Shown: positions 1-7,805, counted from the stretch's first letter. The stretch: 14,468 bases of DNA from Larix sibirica (GCA_004151065.3 NWUY0300018187.1:34543-49010); one strand, 5' to 3'. Numbers and translations are program-made. The notes: a model not told the origin generated them from the letters alone.

Positions 1-26
1 TTTTTTTTTTTTTTTTGGGGGGGGGG
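1..26. repeat. Homopolymer pair T16-G10
   Basis: Sixteen T are followed directly by ten G. It is low-complexity sequence just upstream of the LINE fragment. It could be a genuine mononucleotide microsatellite pair. It could also be a sequencing or assembly artefact, because a long pure G run next to a T run at a read end is a common error pattern. No function is suggested. Confidence 0.8.
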
Positions 27-59
27 TGCATATGGTTGTTGCTTAATAACAAGGCACTT

Positions 60-400
60 ACATGGAGTATTCTACAAAAAGCAAATAAACATGGTTCTAG
101 GAAGTGCCTTTTGTGCAAGGCAAATGAAGAAACAAATTATCAATTATAGTGACATGTCCATATTCTACATAGGGTTGGAAAGCAGTGGAAGGTTTAACTA
201 GGTTAAGAAATGCTTGGAGTGGTGCTACAATAAAGAAAATTTTAAGAGCCTGGTGTGAAAATGACAATGTTAAGATGTTCAGAGCTTCTGCAATTCGTAT
301 TAGCATGGGGTTTATAACTCACGAGGGATTCCAATGCTTTCGAGGACAAAGTCATTCTTCCATTACAATGTGCTTCTTAAGGAATTAATACATTAAATAG
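60..400 (+). pseudogene. LINE ORF2 relic: zinc-binding (zf-RVT) region and linker
   Basis: This is the region between reverse transcriptase and RNase H of a plant L1-type LINE. Reading starts with a KALTWSILQK-like segment, then CLLC (cysteine codons 105-107 and 114-116) followed by NEET. This is the C-x2-C-x(n)-EET block of the zf-RVT domain. The usual next ligand, His of HLF, reads as Gln. The frame then shifts by one base and continues as VTCPYST with Cys at 155-157, a stop at 170-172, and an open linker from 173 to 388. The linker contains RNAWSGATIKKILRAW and a remnant of the WG-x-W-x-x-RN segment that normally precedes RNase H. One or more frameshifts, the lost His and the stop make it a pseudogene. 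It is the 5' part of the same relic as the RNase H at 465-842. The family assignment is from recognised motifs, not from a search. Confidence 0.78.
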
Positions 401-464
401 TTTCAATCAAATGAAAATGGATAAGACTACTTGATAGTGTGTAGAAGAAAATTTTAACAACCTT

Positions 465-842
465 GGGTCATGGAAATACTTTGATGGTGCTTCTCAAGGG
501 GATCCATTGATAAGTGGAGTTGGGGTTATTATACATTCTCACTTGTTGAGATTTAAAGTTGGGTTGGGTCAAGGCACAAATAACTTTGCAAAATAGACGG
601 CTCTAAAGTTGATTCTCATGCAGCAAAAGGTGTAACACAACTTCAAATCTTTGGGGACTCTTTACTCTGATAAAGAGGATGAAGAGGTAATACAAAATAA
701 GATTTCATATTGCAATGTTTGTTGGATCAAAGCAAAGGTATAAAAAACGATGAGAGCTTTTCATTATATTTACAGAAAAATGGATCAAATCGTACAAGGA
801 TTGTCAAATAATGGTGTTTAGCTAGATCAAAGGATGGGGTTC
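465..842 (+). pseudogene. LINE ORF2 relic: C-terminal RNase H (RVT_3 type)
   Basis: RNase H removes the RNA strand of the RNA:DNA hybrid during LINE retrotransposition. The reading begins WKYFDGASQGDPLISGVGVI, the typical first strand and catalytic Asp (GAT 483-485), and continues to GLGQGTNNFAK. At the catalytic Glu position there is Lys (AAA 591-593), followed at once by a stop (TAG 594-596). The frame changes near the A run at 625-628 and resumes as KGVTQLQIFGDS, whose Asp (GAC 656-658) is the third catalytic residue. More stops follow. The last segment reads FHYIYRKMDQIVQGLSNNGV (frame of 780-782) and ends at a stop at 840-842. This matches the family's final helix, where AD is expected, but reads VQ (Gln 795-797), so the fourth catalytic Asp is also lost. 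The domain is dead: two of four catalytic residues are gone, with stops and shifts. Low-complexity sequence after 842 may be the element's 3' UTR. Confidence 0.85.
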
Positions 843-2017
843 AGCTTGATCATGGTGAATGTAATCTCCACGAAGAGGATGGTGGACATGTTTCTAAATA
901 TACAAATCCTACATTTGTTTAAAAGTTTTAAAAAGGATTCCATCCTAGTGTTCATAGAGTTTATATGATAGTTTTTTATAAGTATATGTAATGTTCTGAG
1001 ATAAACATTGTATAAGGGCATTGTTATTGGACTTTTTCACTACTATTCAAGGTATTTATGGTTTTGTTTATATAATAGAATCCTCTAGAATGAGGTCAAA
1101 TATCGTGATGTATATGGTTGTAATACATGTGTTAGGTGTTTAAAGCCTCATAGACTAGATGTCAACTTCCTTTTGTCCTCCAAAGGAATTTGGAATGTTG
1201 AAAAGCATCTACTAAATGCATTTTTGTCTCTTTTTAAAATAATATAAAAAATCATGATATAATCATTTGAGTAACTCCCCAACTTTCTCTACAAGTGTTA
1301 TCTCTAAATCCAATGTGAGAAAAATGCATTTTCCACTAATAACATTTATTTTTACAAGGAATATGACCCAAATCCTTTTTTTAATTTTTCAGTTTAATTT
1401 TGGAAAGTTATGGGCACTTTTTTTTTATAGTTGGTTCCTTGGTCCAATTTAGTTTTGGAGCATAGTTATAGACCTTATTTTTATGTAAAAGCTTTAGAAA
1501 GCAGGTTCAAATTGTATGGGTGAAGATGAATGAGAAGACACCATGTGTGCTGAAAATGTGTATGGAATTTTTAAGATCATACGTAGTTTGTTTTTGTGAA
1601 ACTTAAAATAGGTGCTACAGATCGTATGTGATACAGTGGAATTGAAATGCCTTTTCATTTTGCAGAATGTAATTTCAACCTTTTGAAACCAAATTGCAAT
1701 TTTTTTTTAGCGAAAAAAGCACAGATTTTTCCATTTTGGCAAATTGTTTCATCAAGATTCTCTTTCAAAGTTGATTTTTTTCAAACAATCTTCAAGAGGG
1801 TTTTTATTTGCTTCCGAAAGATCTTTCCAATGCTATGTTACTTGGTTAATTTAACTTTGTATAATGGCCATAATCTACACTTTATTTGCATATCCCAATT
1901 TTTAGAGGCAATCCAATTCTTGCGAGATTAACTCGCATATTAAGAAGAATCTAGCTTCCAATGTAACTATAGTCACTGAATATAGATAAATAATGACAGA
2001 AACATAGTCTAAAAATT
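843..2017. other. AT-rich spacer, no recognisable gene
   Basis: The first 150-250 bases may be the 3' untranslated tail of the LINE relic, but no poly-A tract marks its end. The longest open stretch (+ strand, 1647-1931, 94 codons) is rich in Phe, Leu, Ile and Asn, as expected from chance translation of T-rich DNA. It matches no family I know. A short hairpin, CCTTT-8 nt-AAAGG, lies near 1170-1187. I see no RNA gene, terminal repeats or promoter worth calling. Confidence 0.6.
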
Positions 2018-2105
2018 GAATTTCTTCTTAGTGTTGATCTCAAAAAATGGATTTCTTCATTAGCATCAATCTCAAAAAAAAGGAATTTCTTCTTAAGCAT
2101 TGTTG
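2018..2105. repeat. Degenerate tandem repeat, about 31-34 bp x 3
   Basis: Three successive units begin with GAATTTCTTCTTA or close variants at 2018, 2049 and 2082. The first two end in a TCTCAAAAAA tract and the third is truncated. Units differ at several bases, so the expansion is old. Confidence 0.65.
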
Positions 2106-2324
2106 TGCCTCTTCCCTCTACTTTAAATTCTTCATATTCCACATGTATAGCACAATTTTATAATATACATAATCTATAAGAAAATGCTCACAACATTGCG
2201 TAACTACAATTAAAATGAGCATTACTACTAATGGGATGAAACCCTCTTCAATGAAGGTATGCATGCGCCCTTCTCTCTCATTTGTTCATTCCACTAAATA
2301 CTTTGTGACAGCAACAATGATATA

Positions 2325-2475
2325 GCTTCCATACAATGTCCTCGAACCAAGATATGATTCAACAAATAGTAGATCTACAACATCTCTACACTGGTGCAGC
2401 TTCCATGTAATACATTCAAACCAAGATATGATTTCTCAAAACAGATACTATATCTACAACCTATCTAAGAAAGAG
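2325..2475. repeat. 74-bp tandem duplication
   Basis: GCTTCCAT recurs at 2325 and 2399. Each copy is followed by a diverged common body containing AACCAAGATATGATT and a later ATCTACAAC. The first unit is 74 bp and the second is slightly longer. No coding sense is apparent. Confidence 0.7.
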
Positions 2476-2544
2476 CTTACTCGAATCACACCATCAAAGA
2501 GCTTTTATTTTTCAAATAATTATCCTGAGGCAAACCCCCAAGCC

Positions 2545-2740
2545 CTTCTCCCCATTTCCAAGTTGGTACCCAAGGTAAGCCCTAGATTCTTCCGGGCACA
2601 AGGCCAAGTCAACAACAAAGCTCAAAGTCGTTACAACAATAAACTGAATATGAACTCAACATGTCAATTACGGGAATAGAACTTAGGTGGAGATGATAAC
2701 TTCATCCCACGACCACTTGGACTAGACCCAATTGACATAC
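2545..2740 (-). mobile_element. tRNA-derived SINE fragment (minus strand)
   Basis: Read on the minus strand, TAGTCCAAGTGG (2724-2713) fits an RNA polymerase III box A. AGTTCTATTCC (2683-2673) fits box B (GGTTCRANTCC) with two mismatches. The gap of 29 bases between them is normal for a tRNA-like promoter. The intervening sequence, GTGGGATGAAGTTATCATC and its surroundings, differs from the SINE at 3350-3585, so this would be a separate family. The 3' boundary is a guess and no target-site duplication was found. A plain tRNA pseudogene is the alternative. Confidence 0.5.
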
Positions 2741-2784
2741 ACCATCAAAAATTTATATGGTCCTTAAGACTATAAGGGATCAAA

Positions 2785-2940
2785 TACCAATTGAAACACA
2801 ATAGCATTAATTATGAATAAACAATTAGTATATACACTCAAAGAGAGGCACAACAATTGATAGTCAAGGCAAACTAGTAACTTCCACACTAATGATGCAT
2901 GGTATAGCCACCTCATGGTCTATCTTTGTCCTTGTCACAC
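2785..2940 (-). repeat. Diverged LTR-end-like repeat, copy 1
   Basis: Starting at TACCAATTGAAACACAATAG, this stretch parallels the one starting at 3078 for about 150 bases. The last shared segment includes CACCTCATGGTCT and CTTTGTCC. On the minus strand the repeat would end in TTTCA, followed by AT and then TGGTAT (2790-2785). This is the order of an LTR 3' end and the start of an initiator-Met tRNA primer-binding site, but only the first six bases of that site are kept. It is an old LTR retrotransposon relic at best. Confidence 0.4.
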
Positions 2941-3069
2941 CTCATCTTACAAACTATGATCAAGCCAAAAAATGACATCGCGAATCATAGTGGATCTGCA
3001 AAATATATAAGAATCACCACACTCGTGAATTACGCAATCAAGGAGCTACCAAGTCCTTCTGGTAAAAAA

Positions 3070-3285
3070 GGCTTTCATACCAATTGAAACATAATAGAGC
3101 TAATTACAAACTAACAATTACCAATTAGCATATAGACGAGACGAAATACACAACAATTAATAAAAAGACAAATTGATTCAATGCTAAGACAAACTAATCT
3201 CAATGCTTCTCATAATATTCACACCAATTATACACGGTGTAACCACTTCATGGCCTCTCTTTGTCCTAATGATGACACATCATCA
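3070..3285 (-). repeat. Diverged LTR-end-like repeat, copy 2, with tRNA-iMet primer-binding remnant
   Basis: On the minus strand the repeat ends in GTTTCA, then AT, then TGGTATGAAAGCC (3082-3070). The last element matches the plant initiator-methionine tRNA primer-binding site TGGTATCAGAGCC at 11 of 13 bases. That is the expected junction between a 5' LTR and the internal region of a minus-strand LTR retrotransposon. The body, 3078 to about 3285, is homologous to 2785-2940 with insertions and deletions. No gag or pol remnant follows at lower coordinates, so the element is decayed or was only ever a fragment. The far LTR edge was not found. Confidence 0.45.
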
Positions 3286-3349
3286 AGATAAGGTTGGGAG
3301 AGTTAAGATAGGATCAAATACACATGGGATAACAAGTATATCTTATAAC

Positions 3350-3585
3350 ATCCTGAGTAGGCATAACGGTTAAGAACATGTGTTTCCTCCTAGGAGATCA
3401 TAGGTTCAAATTCGGAGGGGGGTAGGGTATGTACACCTCTGTAGACTTTAGCAGTTAAATCATTGCGCAAAGGGGAGTCTCTTGTCNTTGGGCAGAGGGG
3501 GGTCCCTTGTCCCACAAACAAGGGGTCTCATACACCAAATTGGTGTCTAACTTGGTTGTGACCTTACTAATGTAAATTAAATAAA
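3350..3585 (+). mobile_element. tRNA-derived SINE, copy A
   Basis: The tRNA-like head contains a box A form, AGGCATAACGG (3359-3369), and a clean box B, GGTTCAAATTC (3403-3413), about 34 bases apart. This is the internal promoter layout for RNA polymerase III. The head and body are shared with the element at 5799-6008, including GGTTAAGAACATGTGTTTCC, CTTGTCCCA and GGTCTCATA/GGCCTCATA. The 3' end runs into TGTGACCTTA and an A/T-rich tail. An unknown base (N, 3487) lies between two near-copies of a GGGG-TC-CTTGTC segment, a 24-bp stutter absent from copy B. That may be an assembly join. I cannot name the family. Confidence 0.7.
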
Positions 3586-3589
3586 TGTA

Positions 3590-4067
3590 AAAAAATAATA
3601 AAGATTGAATAGACAGGTAGCCACAAACACTTCCAAGGGTAAAATGAATAAGCAAATTGAGTTGAAATGAAAAGATCTGGAAAAACATCTGGATGGATCC
3701 TTCGGCGTTGGGAATGGAAACCCAATGCTTTCACATTATGTAAATCCACATTGTGTCAATGTATCAATATAAAGCAACTCCTCCCAAATTAAATCTCATG
3801 GGAATTGAATTTTGTTTTTTTCATCCCATTGGTGATTTATGACCCTCAAGGCATTTGGTTTTGATATTTCCTTACACCATTGGTCTCTCCTATAATAATC
3901 AAGCTTAAAGTTTAGCTTTGTAGAAAGGATTGCACCTATTGTAGAAGTCCCAACAACACTAGGATCCCACACAGGACACCAACATCCATTAATCATATCA
4001 GTCGAAATATGTAACTAGCTTCTAAAATACTTCAGCCACTAGTAGTATTCTACATGCATAATGCAAC
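3590..4067. other. Spacer with no recognised gene
   Basis: The only notable open stretch is on the minus strand, 3796-3996. It has 66 codons with several Trp and Cys residues, and no family or motif is recognised. It is too short and isolated to call as a gene. No repeats longer than about 15 bases or RNA-like structures stand out here. Confidence 0.5.
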
Positions 4068-4137
4068 GCATATCTCATTGGAAACAATTACAATGAGCAG
4101 AGGCATATCTCATTGCAAACAATTCCAATGAGCATAT
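4068..4137. repeat. Two tandem 35-bp hairpin-forming units
   Basis: GCATATCTCATTG begins both units (4068 and 4103). Each has a perfect 7-bp inverted repeat, CTCATTG / CAATGAG, around a 10-base loop: stems 4074-4080 with 4091-4097, and 4109-4115 with 4126-4132. In the second unit the stem extends through GCATAT / CATATG with one bulge. The units differ at a few bases, mainly in the loop and the 3' edge. Confidence 0.85.
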
Positions 4138-4233
4138 GTGGGTCCCGAATATATATGCATAAAGTACCAAAAGGCCGAAGCGGAGAATGTATTATATTGC
4201 CTGCCGTGTGATTAAGATACTTTGTCGACGTTC

Positions 4234-4457
4234 CAAATTGTTTGTCTCCAACCACATGAAAAACAAAGTGGGCTTGCCATTCTCATTGCTTCCTCTTGAA
4301 GATCGACTTTGAGAAAGTTTACGATTGGATTAACTGGTCTTTCATCAAATTGTTGGTCTCCAACCACATGGAAAACAAAGTGGGCTTGCCATTCTCATTG
4401 CTTCTTCTCGAAGATTGACTTTGAGAAAGTTTACAATAGGATTCACTGGTCTTTCCT
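4234..4457 (+). repeat. 112-bp tandem duplication inside a LINE fragment
   Basis: CAAATTGTTTGTCTCC at 4234 recurs as CAAATTGTTGGTCTCC at 4346. The two copies stay collinear to TGGTCTTTC (4335-4343 and 4447-4455), exactly 112 bases apart, with about ten differences and no gaps seen. The unit is 37 codons plus one base, so the duplication itself puts the reading frame out of phase. Sequence on the 3' side continues the coding reading only from the second copy. Confidence 0.9.
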
Positions 4458-4593
4458 CACTGAGATATTGACTTGTCTGGGATTTGGCCCCAGATATGTC
4501 GTGATGGTTAATACTACTTTTGGGTACATTACAATGAACAAGGAATTGACTTGTGCCTCTTTTAAAGCTATCAATCATCAAAGGTGGATTTAA
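4262..4593 (+). pseudogene. LINE reverse transcriptase fragment (motif A region)
   Basis: In the second duplication unit the + frame reads SKIDFEKVYNRIHWSFL, then LTCLGFGPRYVVMVNTTFG and YITMN. This is the non-LTR retrotransposon reverse transcriptase segment around motif A, normally DFEKAYDR-x-W-x-FL followed by LGFGP. The motif A Asp is kept. The first unit (4262-4345) repeats the same piece as LKIDFEKVYDWINWSF with a stop upstream. The match fades just before where RQGDPLSP (motif B) would stand, and a stop follows at 4591-4593. The YADD active-site motif and everything after it are absent. About 100 codons of a normal domain of several hundred remain, so this is a truncated and internally duplicated relic. 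It is unlikely to belong to the RNase H relics at the window ends, which lie far away. Confidence 0.85.
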
Positions 4594-4610
4594 ACAAGGT
4601 GGATTTAAAC
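4581..4610. repeat. 15-bp tandem duplication
   Basis: AAGGTGGATTTAAAC occurs twice back to back (4581-4595, 4596-4610). It sits exactly between the end of the reverse transcriptase fragment and the start of the 97-bp dispersed repeat at 4612, so it may record a junction event. Confidence 0.9.
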
Positions 4611-4611
4611 A

Positions 4612-4708
4612 ACGGAGTAGTCTATTTATTCTACGTTTTCAACTTTACGATAGGTTTTGGTCGGAATCCAGTAATTATTTTTTTGGTAAAATCCAAATTT
4701 TTACGTGT
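4612..4708. repeat. 97-bp dispersed repeat, copy 1
   Basis: It runs from ACGGAGTAGTCTATTTATTC to TTACGTGT. It matches 6438-6534 along the whole 97 bases without gaps, with 9 mismatches by my count. It ends exactly one base before the unknown base at 4709. Whether the repeat is part of a larger element cannot be told. Confidence 0.85.
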
Positions 4709-4710
4709 NC

Positions 4711-5162
4711 TCTAAATGAGGGAAAGTGTACAAAGTTTCCCTCATACATATTTTTAAAAATTAAATATGTATTAAAGAAATTGCTTTTTAATTTTAAAAG
4801 TTTTCAAAATTATAAATTTAAATATTTTGTAACTTGTTATCAAATTATATATATTTATAATCCACTTTAAATGAGGGAAAGTGTACATATTTCAAGTTAA
4901 AAATTAAATATGTAGTAAAGAAATTACTTTTTAATTTTAAAATTTTTCAAAATTATAAATTTGAATATTTTGTAACTTGTCATCAAATTATATATATTTA
5001 TAATCCTCTCTAAATGAGGGAAAGTGTACAAAGTTTCCCTCGTACATATTTCAAGTTAAAAATTAAATATATATTAAAGAAATTATTTTTAAATTTGAAA
5101 GTTTTCAAAATTATAAATATAAATATTTTGTATTTTGTTATCAAATTATATATATTTATAAT
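4711..5162. repeat. Three-unit AT-rich tandem array, period about 143-155 bp
   Basis: TAAATGAGGGAAAGTGTAC recurs at 4713, 4868 and 5011. Each unit then has a shared AT-rich body ending in ATCAAATTATATATATTTAT. Units 1 and 3 hold a perfect inverted repeat, GAGGGAAA - 10 nt - TTTCCCTC (4718-4725/4736-4743 and 5016-5023/5034-5041). Unit 2 lacks a 12-base piece that includes the right arm, so it cannot form the hairpin. No coding sense is seen. Confidence 0.9.
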
Positions 5163-5798
5163 GAAAAAAAATATAAATATAAATAGTTAATTTGTATTTA
5201 TTTAAAAAAATTAATAATTCATGTAAAATTTTAGGAAAAAAAATATTTATTTTTATTATTGAAAAATTACAGCTTTATCTTGAAACTACATAATTGATCA
5301 CTTCATAATTTACCAATAACCAATATTTTTTTGGAATTCAAAGATTCTAAATAAGTTGTAAAAAATGCATTCATAATGGAGCCATATAGAAGGTTCCATT
5401 ATTTGGTTTTGAATAGATAATTAAATTTCATTATGAAATATAAATATGAGTTTTTTTTGAAAAAAAAAAAATGAAATAGTTAATTATATTGTGAACTTAA
5501 TAATTAGCTAAATATTTAATGATATAGTTAATAATATTATAAATGTTAATGAAGTTTGTATTTTAAAATATATATAAATCGAAGAGGTTAATTTAATTGG
5601 TTGTCATTGATATTAGGATTTAGGAAGCATCTGTTGAGTTTTTTTTAGAGATTTTCTTTTTAAAAAAAGATAAATATATCAATAGAAATTTTCAACATTT
5701 TGTGAAAAAATGAAGGATACAAAAATAAATTTTAAATACATATTTTATAGTTTGGTGTTTATTTAATAATGTTTCTCTTTACTTTTGTGTATATGTTG
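5163..5798. other. Extremely AT-rich spacer
   Basis: Long A and T runs and TATAAAT-like words fill this stretch. No open frame, RNA gene or repeat unit beyond simple A/T tracts is supported. It may be decayed array or MITE sequence, but no terminal repeats are visible. Confidence 0.6.
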
Positions 5799-6008
5799 AG
5801 AGTGCATGTGGGCCTAATGGTTAAGAACATGTGTTTCCTCCTAAGAGGTCACAAGTTGGCATCTACAGTGGGGTAAGATATATACATCTCTATAGACTAA
5901 CTAGTCAAATCATTGTGTGAAGGGATTCCTTGTCCCATAAAAATGGGGCCTCATATGCCAATTTGGCATTTGATTAGGATGTGACCTTAAATTAAATTAT
6001 TAATATTA
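5799..6008 (+). mobile_element. tRNA-derived SINE, copy B
   Basis: The head GGCCTAATGG (5811-5820, box A) and the following GTTAAGAACATGTGTTTCCTC match copy A at 3350-3585. Box B (5854-5864, AGTTGGCATCT) is degenerate. The body CTTGTCCCATAAAAATGGGG and the 3' GATGTGACCTTAAATTAAA also match. The 24-bp stutter around the N of copy A is absent. ATATGTTG flanks the element (5791-5798 and 6009-6016) and is a possible 8-bp target-site duplication. The 3' tail is A/T-rich. Confidence 0.7.
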
Positions 6009-6120
6009 ATATGTTGTACGTAATGACATATGATATAGGGCACTCAAATCGCCCCATTTCCACAAGGGTGAAGTTTTCGTGATGCATAGTTCCACTCATT
6101 CCATACATTTTTTTCAAAAA

Positions 6121-6260
6121 TCCGATGATCTAAATCGTCTTAAAATGGCCAAAACCCCTAGGGGCAATGTTCCATGGGCAAAGTTTCCAACAATAGGGTG
6201 GAACTATGACTTTCATCATAGTTCCTACCAGATTTAGGGATAATTTTGGTCAAATGAGGG
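6121..6260. repeat. Dispersed repeat pair, copy 1
   Basis: Shares an ordered series of segments with 7690-7805: TCTTAAAATG, CCAAAACCCC, GTTCCATGG, AGTTTCC and GGAACTAT, in the same orientation and with small indels. The similarity is old. No coding frame or terminal structure is apparent, so the element type is unknown. Confidence 0.6.
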
Positions 6261-6437
6261 GGTCAACCTGCCTGCCCCTTATCCCACACTATAAATAATC
6301 TCAAATATTTAACAATTGTGAGCTAAAGATGATTCATAGTGCATTACTTGCTTCAACAAAATTACCAATCTAGATCAAGTTTAGTTATAAGTACAAATGG
6401 TTAGAATTGATTTTATACCATCATTCCTCATTTCAAT

Positions 6438-6534
6438 ACGGAGTAGTTTATTTATTCTACGTTTTGGACTTTATGATAGGTTTTGGCCGGAATCCAGTAA
6501 TTATTTTTTACGTATAATCCAAATTTCTACGTGT
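6438..6534. repeat. 97-bp dispersed repeat, copy 2
   Basis: Second copy of the repeat at 4612-4708, same orientation, about 91% identical by eye. Here it is followed by ordinary AT-rich sequence rather than by the tandem array, so array and repeat are separate units. Confidence 0.85.
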
Positions 6535-7003
6535 TTAAATTGTGTTTTTAAATCCATAAATAAATTCAGCACCCTCAAATACCACTATGACACCCAAATT
6601 ATGCAAAGATTTTTTAAAAATTTACAACCTGAATAGAACAAAATTAAAAAAAAAATTGAAAACGTAAAATATTTAAACTACACTTTAAACAACACAATAG
6701 AAGTTATTAAAAGTAATTATTGTTATGGTGTAACAAGCATTCCTTTTCATTCCATTTCATGTTCATTCCTAGATCCACGTTCCACATCTTCTCATATTGT
6801 TTAATTTAATATCAACTAAATTCGACACAATACCAACAAAAAGGCAATGACCCCAAACGAAATTAGCATCTTAAGATCTCCTTACTCCTTGATTGACCCT
6901 GTGCGTCAATATTGCAAACAATGTAAAAGGGCACTTATTTGTGAAGAACAAAATGATGTTGCATATAGATTACATAAAGGAACTCGGTAGAATCAACAAG
7001 CTA
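6535..7003. other. AT-rich spacer, no gene seen
   Basis: Ordinary A/T-rich sequence with scattered short palindromes. No open frame with family character, no tRNA-like boxes and no tandem structure were found before the minisatellite at 7004. Confidence 0.5.
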
Positions 7004-7201
7004 CAGATGGACAATCCAAAATCGAACCTAATCAGCCATCTTTTATTTTATGCATGGAAAAATGTTGCAGATGGACAATCCATAATCGAACCTAATCAGC
7101 CATCTTTTATTTTATGCATGGGAAAATGATGCAGATGGACAATCCAAAATCGAACCTAATCAGAGCCGTCTTTTATTTGATGATGCATGGGAAAATGATG
7201 A
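7004..7201. repeat. 64-bp minisatellite, three units
   Basis: CAGATGGACAATCC begins units at 7004, 7068 and 7132. Each continues with ATCGAACCTAATCAG, TCTTTTATTT and TGCATGG. The first two units are nearly identical and the third carries small insertions. The period is not a multiple of three, so the open frame that crosses it (6893-7129) is not a coding repeat. Confidence 0.92.
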
Positions 7202-7459
7202 AACATTTAAGAAGTCAAAAAAGTATACATTTTCAATGATATAAAAAACAATATTCTAGGACATTATACACAAATAACAGATGTACCTCTCCAAACTAAA
7301 ACTAAACATTTGCATTGATTATTTTTAATCATAGATCTTATATTTATTAAGAGTGCGTTTATTAACAGTTAACGAACTTACCTCATTGGTGCCATTTTTT
7401 TCAGCGTAACAACCAAAACACTCCACTTTTCCAGCGATTTTGGGATAAAAACCAGTTAA

Positions 7460-7582
7460 AATTCTTGCTGGAAATTGCTATTTTCGCAATTTGTAATTTT
7501 TGCAATTGGGATTGACTGTTCTAAACTAATTGCCAACTTTAAAACTACTCAGATCGCCGAAATTGCGATTTTGGCAAGAATT
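7460..7582. repeat. Imperfect foldback (possible MITE core)
   Basis: Two matched arm segments face each other: AATTCTTGC (7460-7468) with GCAAGAATT (7574-7582), and CGCAATTT (7485-7492) with AAATTGCG (7560-7567). Unpaired bases separate them within each arm and the loop is about 67 bases. It may be the core of a decayed miniature inverted-repeat element. Its ends and a target-site duplication were not found. Confidence 0.5.
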
Positions 7583-7689
7583 GCTCTGCCGGATTCTGGC
7601 GAGCCAGGGGCATTTTAGTTAGCCCTTATACAGCTCCATTTTTTTTCTGGCTAGATTAATTTCCACCTAGATCCACAGATATTTGGGAA

Positions 7690-7805
7690 TTCCAACAAAT
7701 TGGATCATCTTAAAATGAGCCAAAACCCCCTAAAAGCAAAGTTCCATGGTCAGAGTTTCCATCAACCAAGGAACTATAACTTCTGGTAAAATTCCCACCA
7801 ATTTT
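7690..7805. repeat. Dispersed repeat pair, copy 2
   Basis: Diverged copy of 6121-6260 in the same orientation, keeping TCTTAAAATGAGCCAAAACC, GTTCCATGG and GGAACTATAACTT. About 1.57 kb separates the copies. It may mark an old duplication or two insertions of one unknown element. Confidence 0.6.

Noticed and set aside
97-306. Minus-strand open frame over the zf-RVT region
   Set aside because: It is the antisense shadow of the + strand LINE relic, which has clear zf-RVT motifs.
1647-1931. 94-codon open frame, rich in Phe
   Set aside because: T-rich DNA gives long Phe/Leu/Ile frames by chance. There is no motif, no neighbouring exon signal and no family recognised.
3455-3688. 77-codon minus frame across the SINE
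   Set aside because: Lies over a pol III-type SINE and contains an unknown base. No protein family is recognised.
4345-4581. Minus-strand 78-codon frame
   Set aside because: Shadow of the + strand reverse transcriptase fragment carrying DFEKVY.
4553-4870. 105-codon + frame crossing an unknown base
   Set aside because: It runs from the LINE edge through the 97-bp repeat into the tandem array, so it joins unrelated repeats and includes an N.
6893-7129. 78-codon + frame across the minisatellite
   Set aside because: The 64-bp period is out of phase with codons, so successive units translate differently. It is not a repeat protein.
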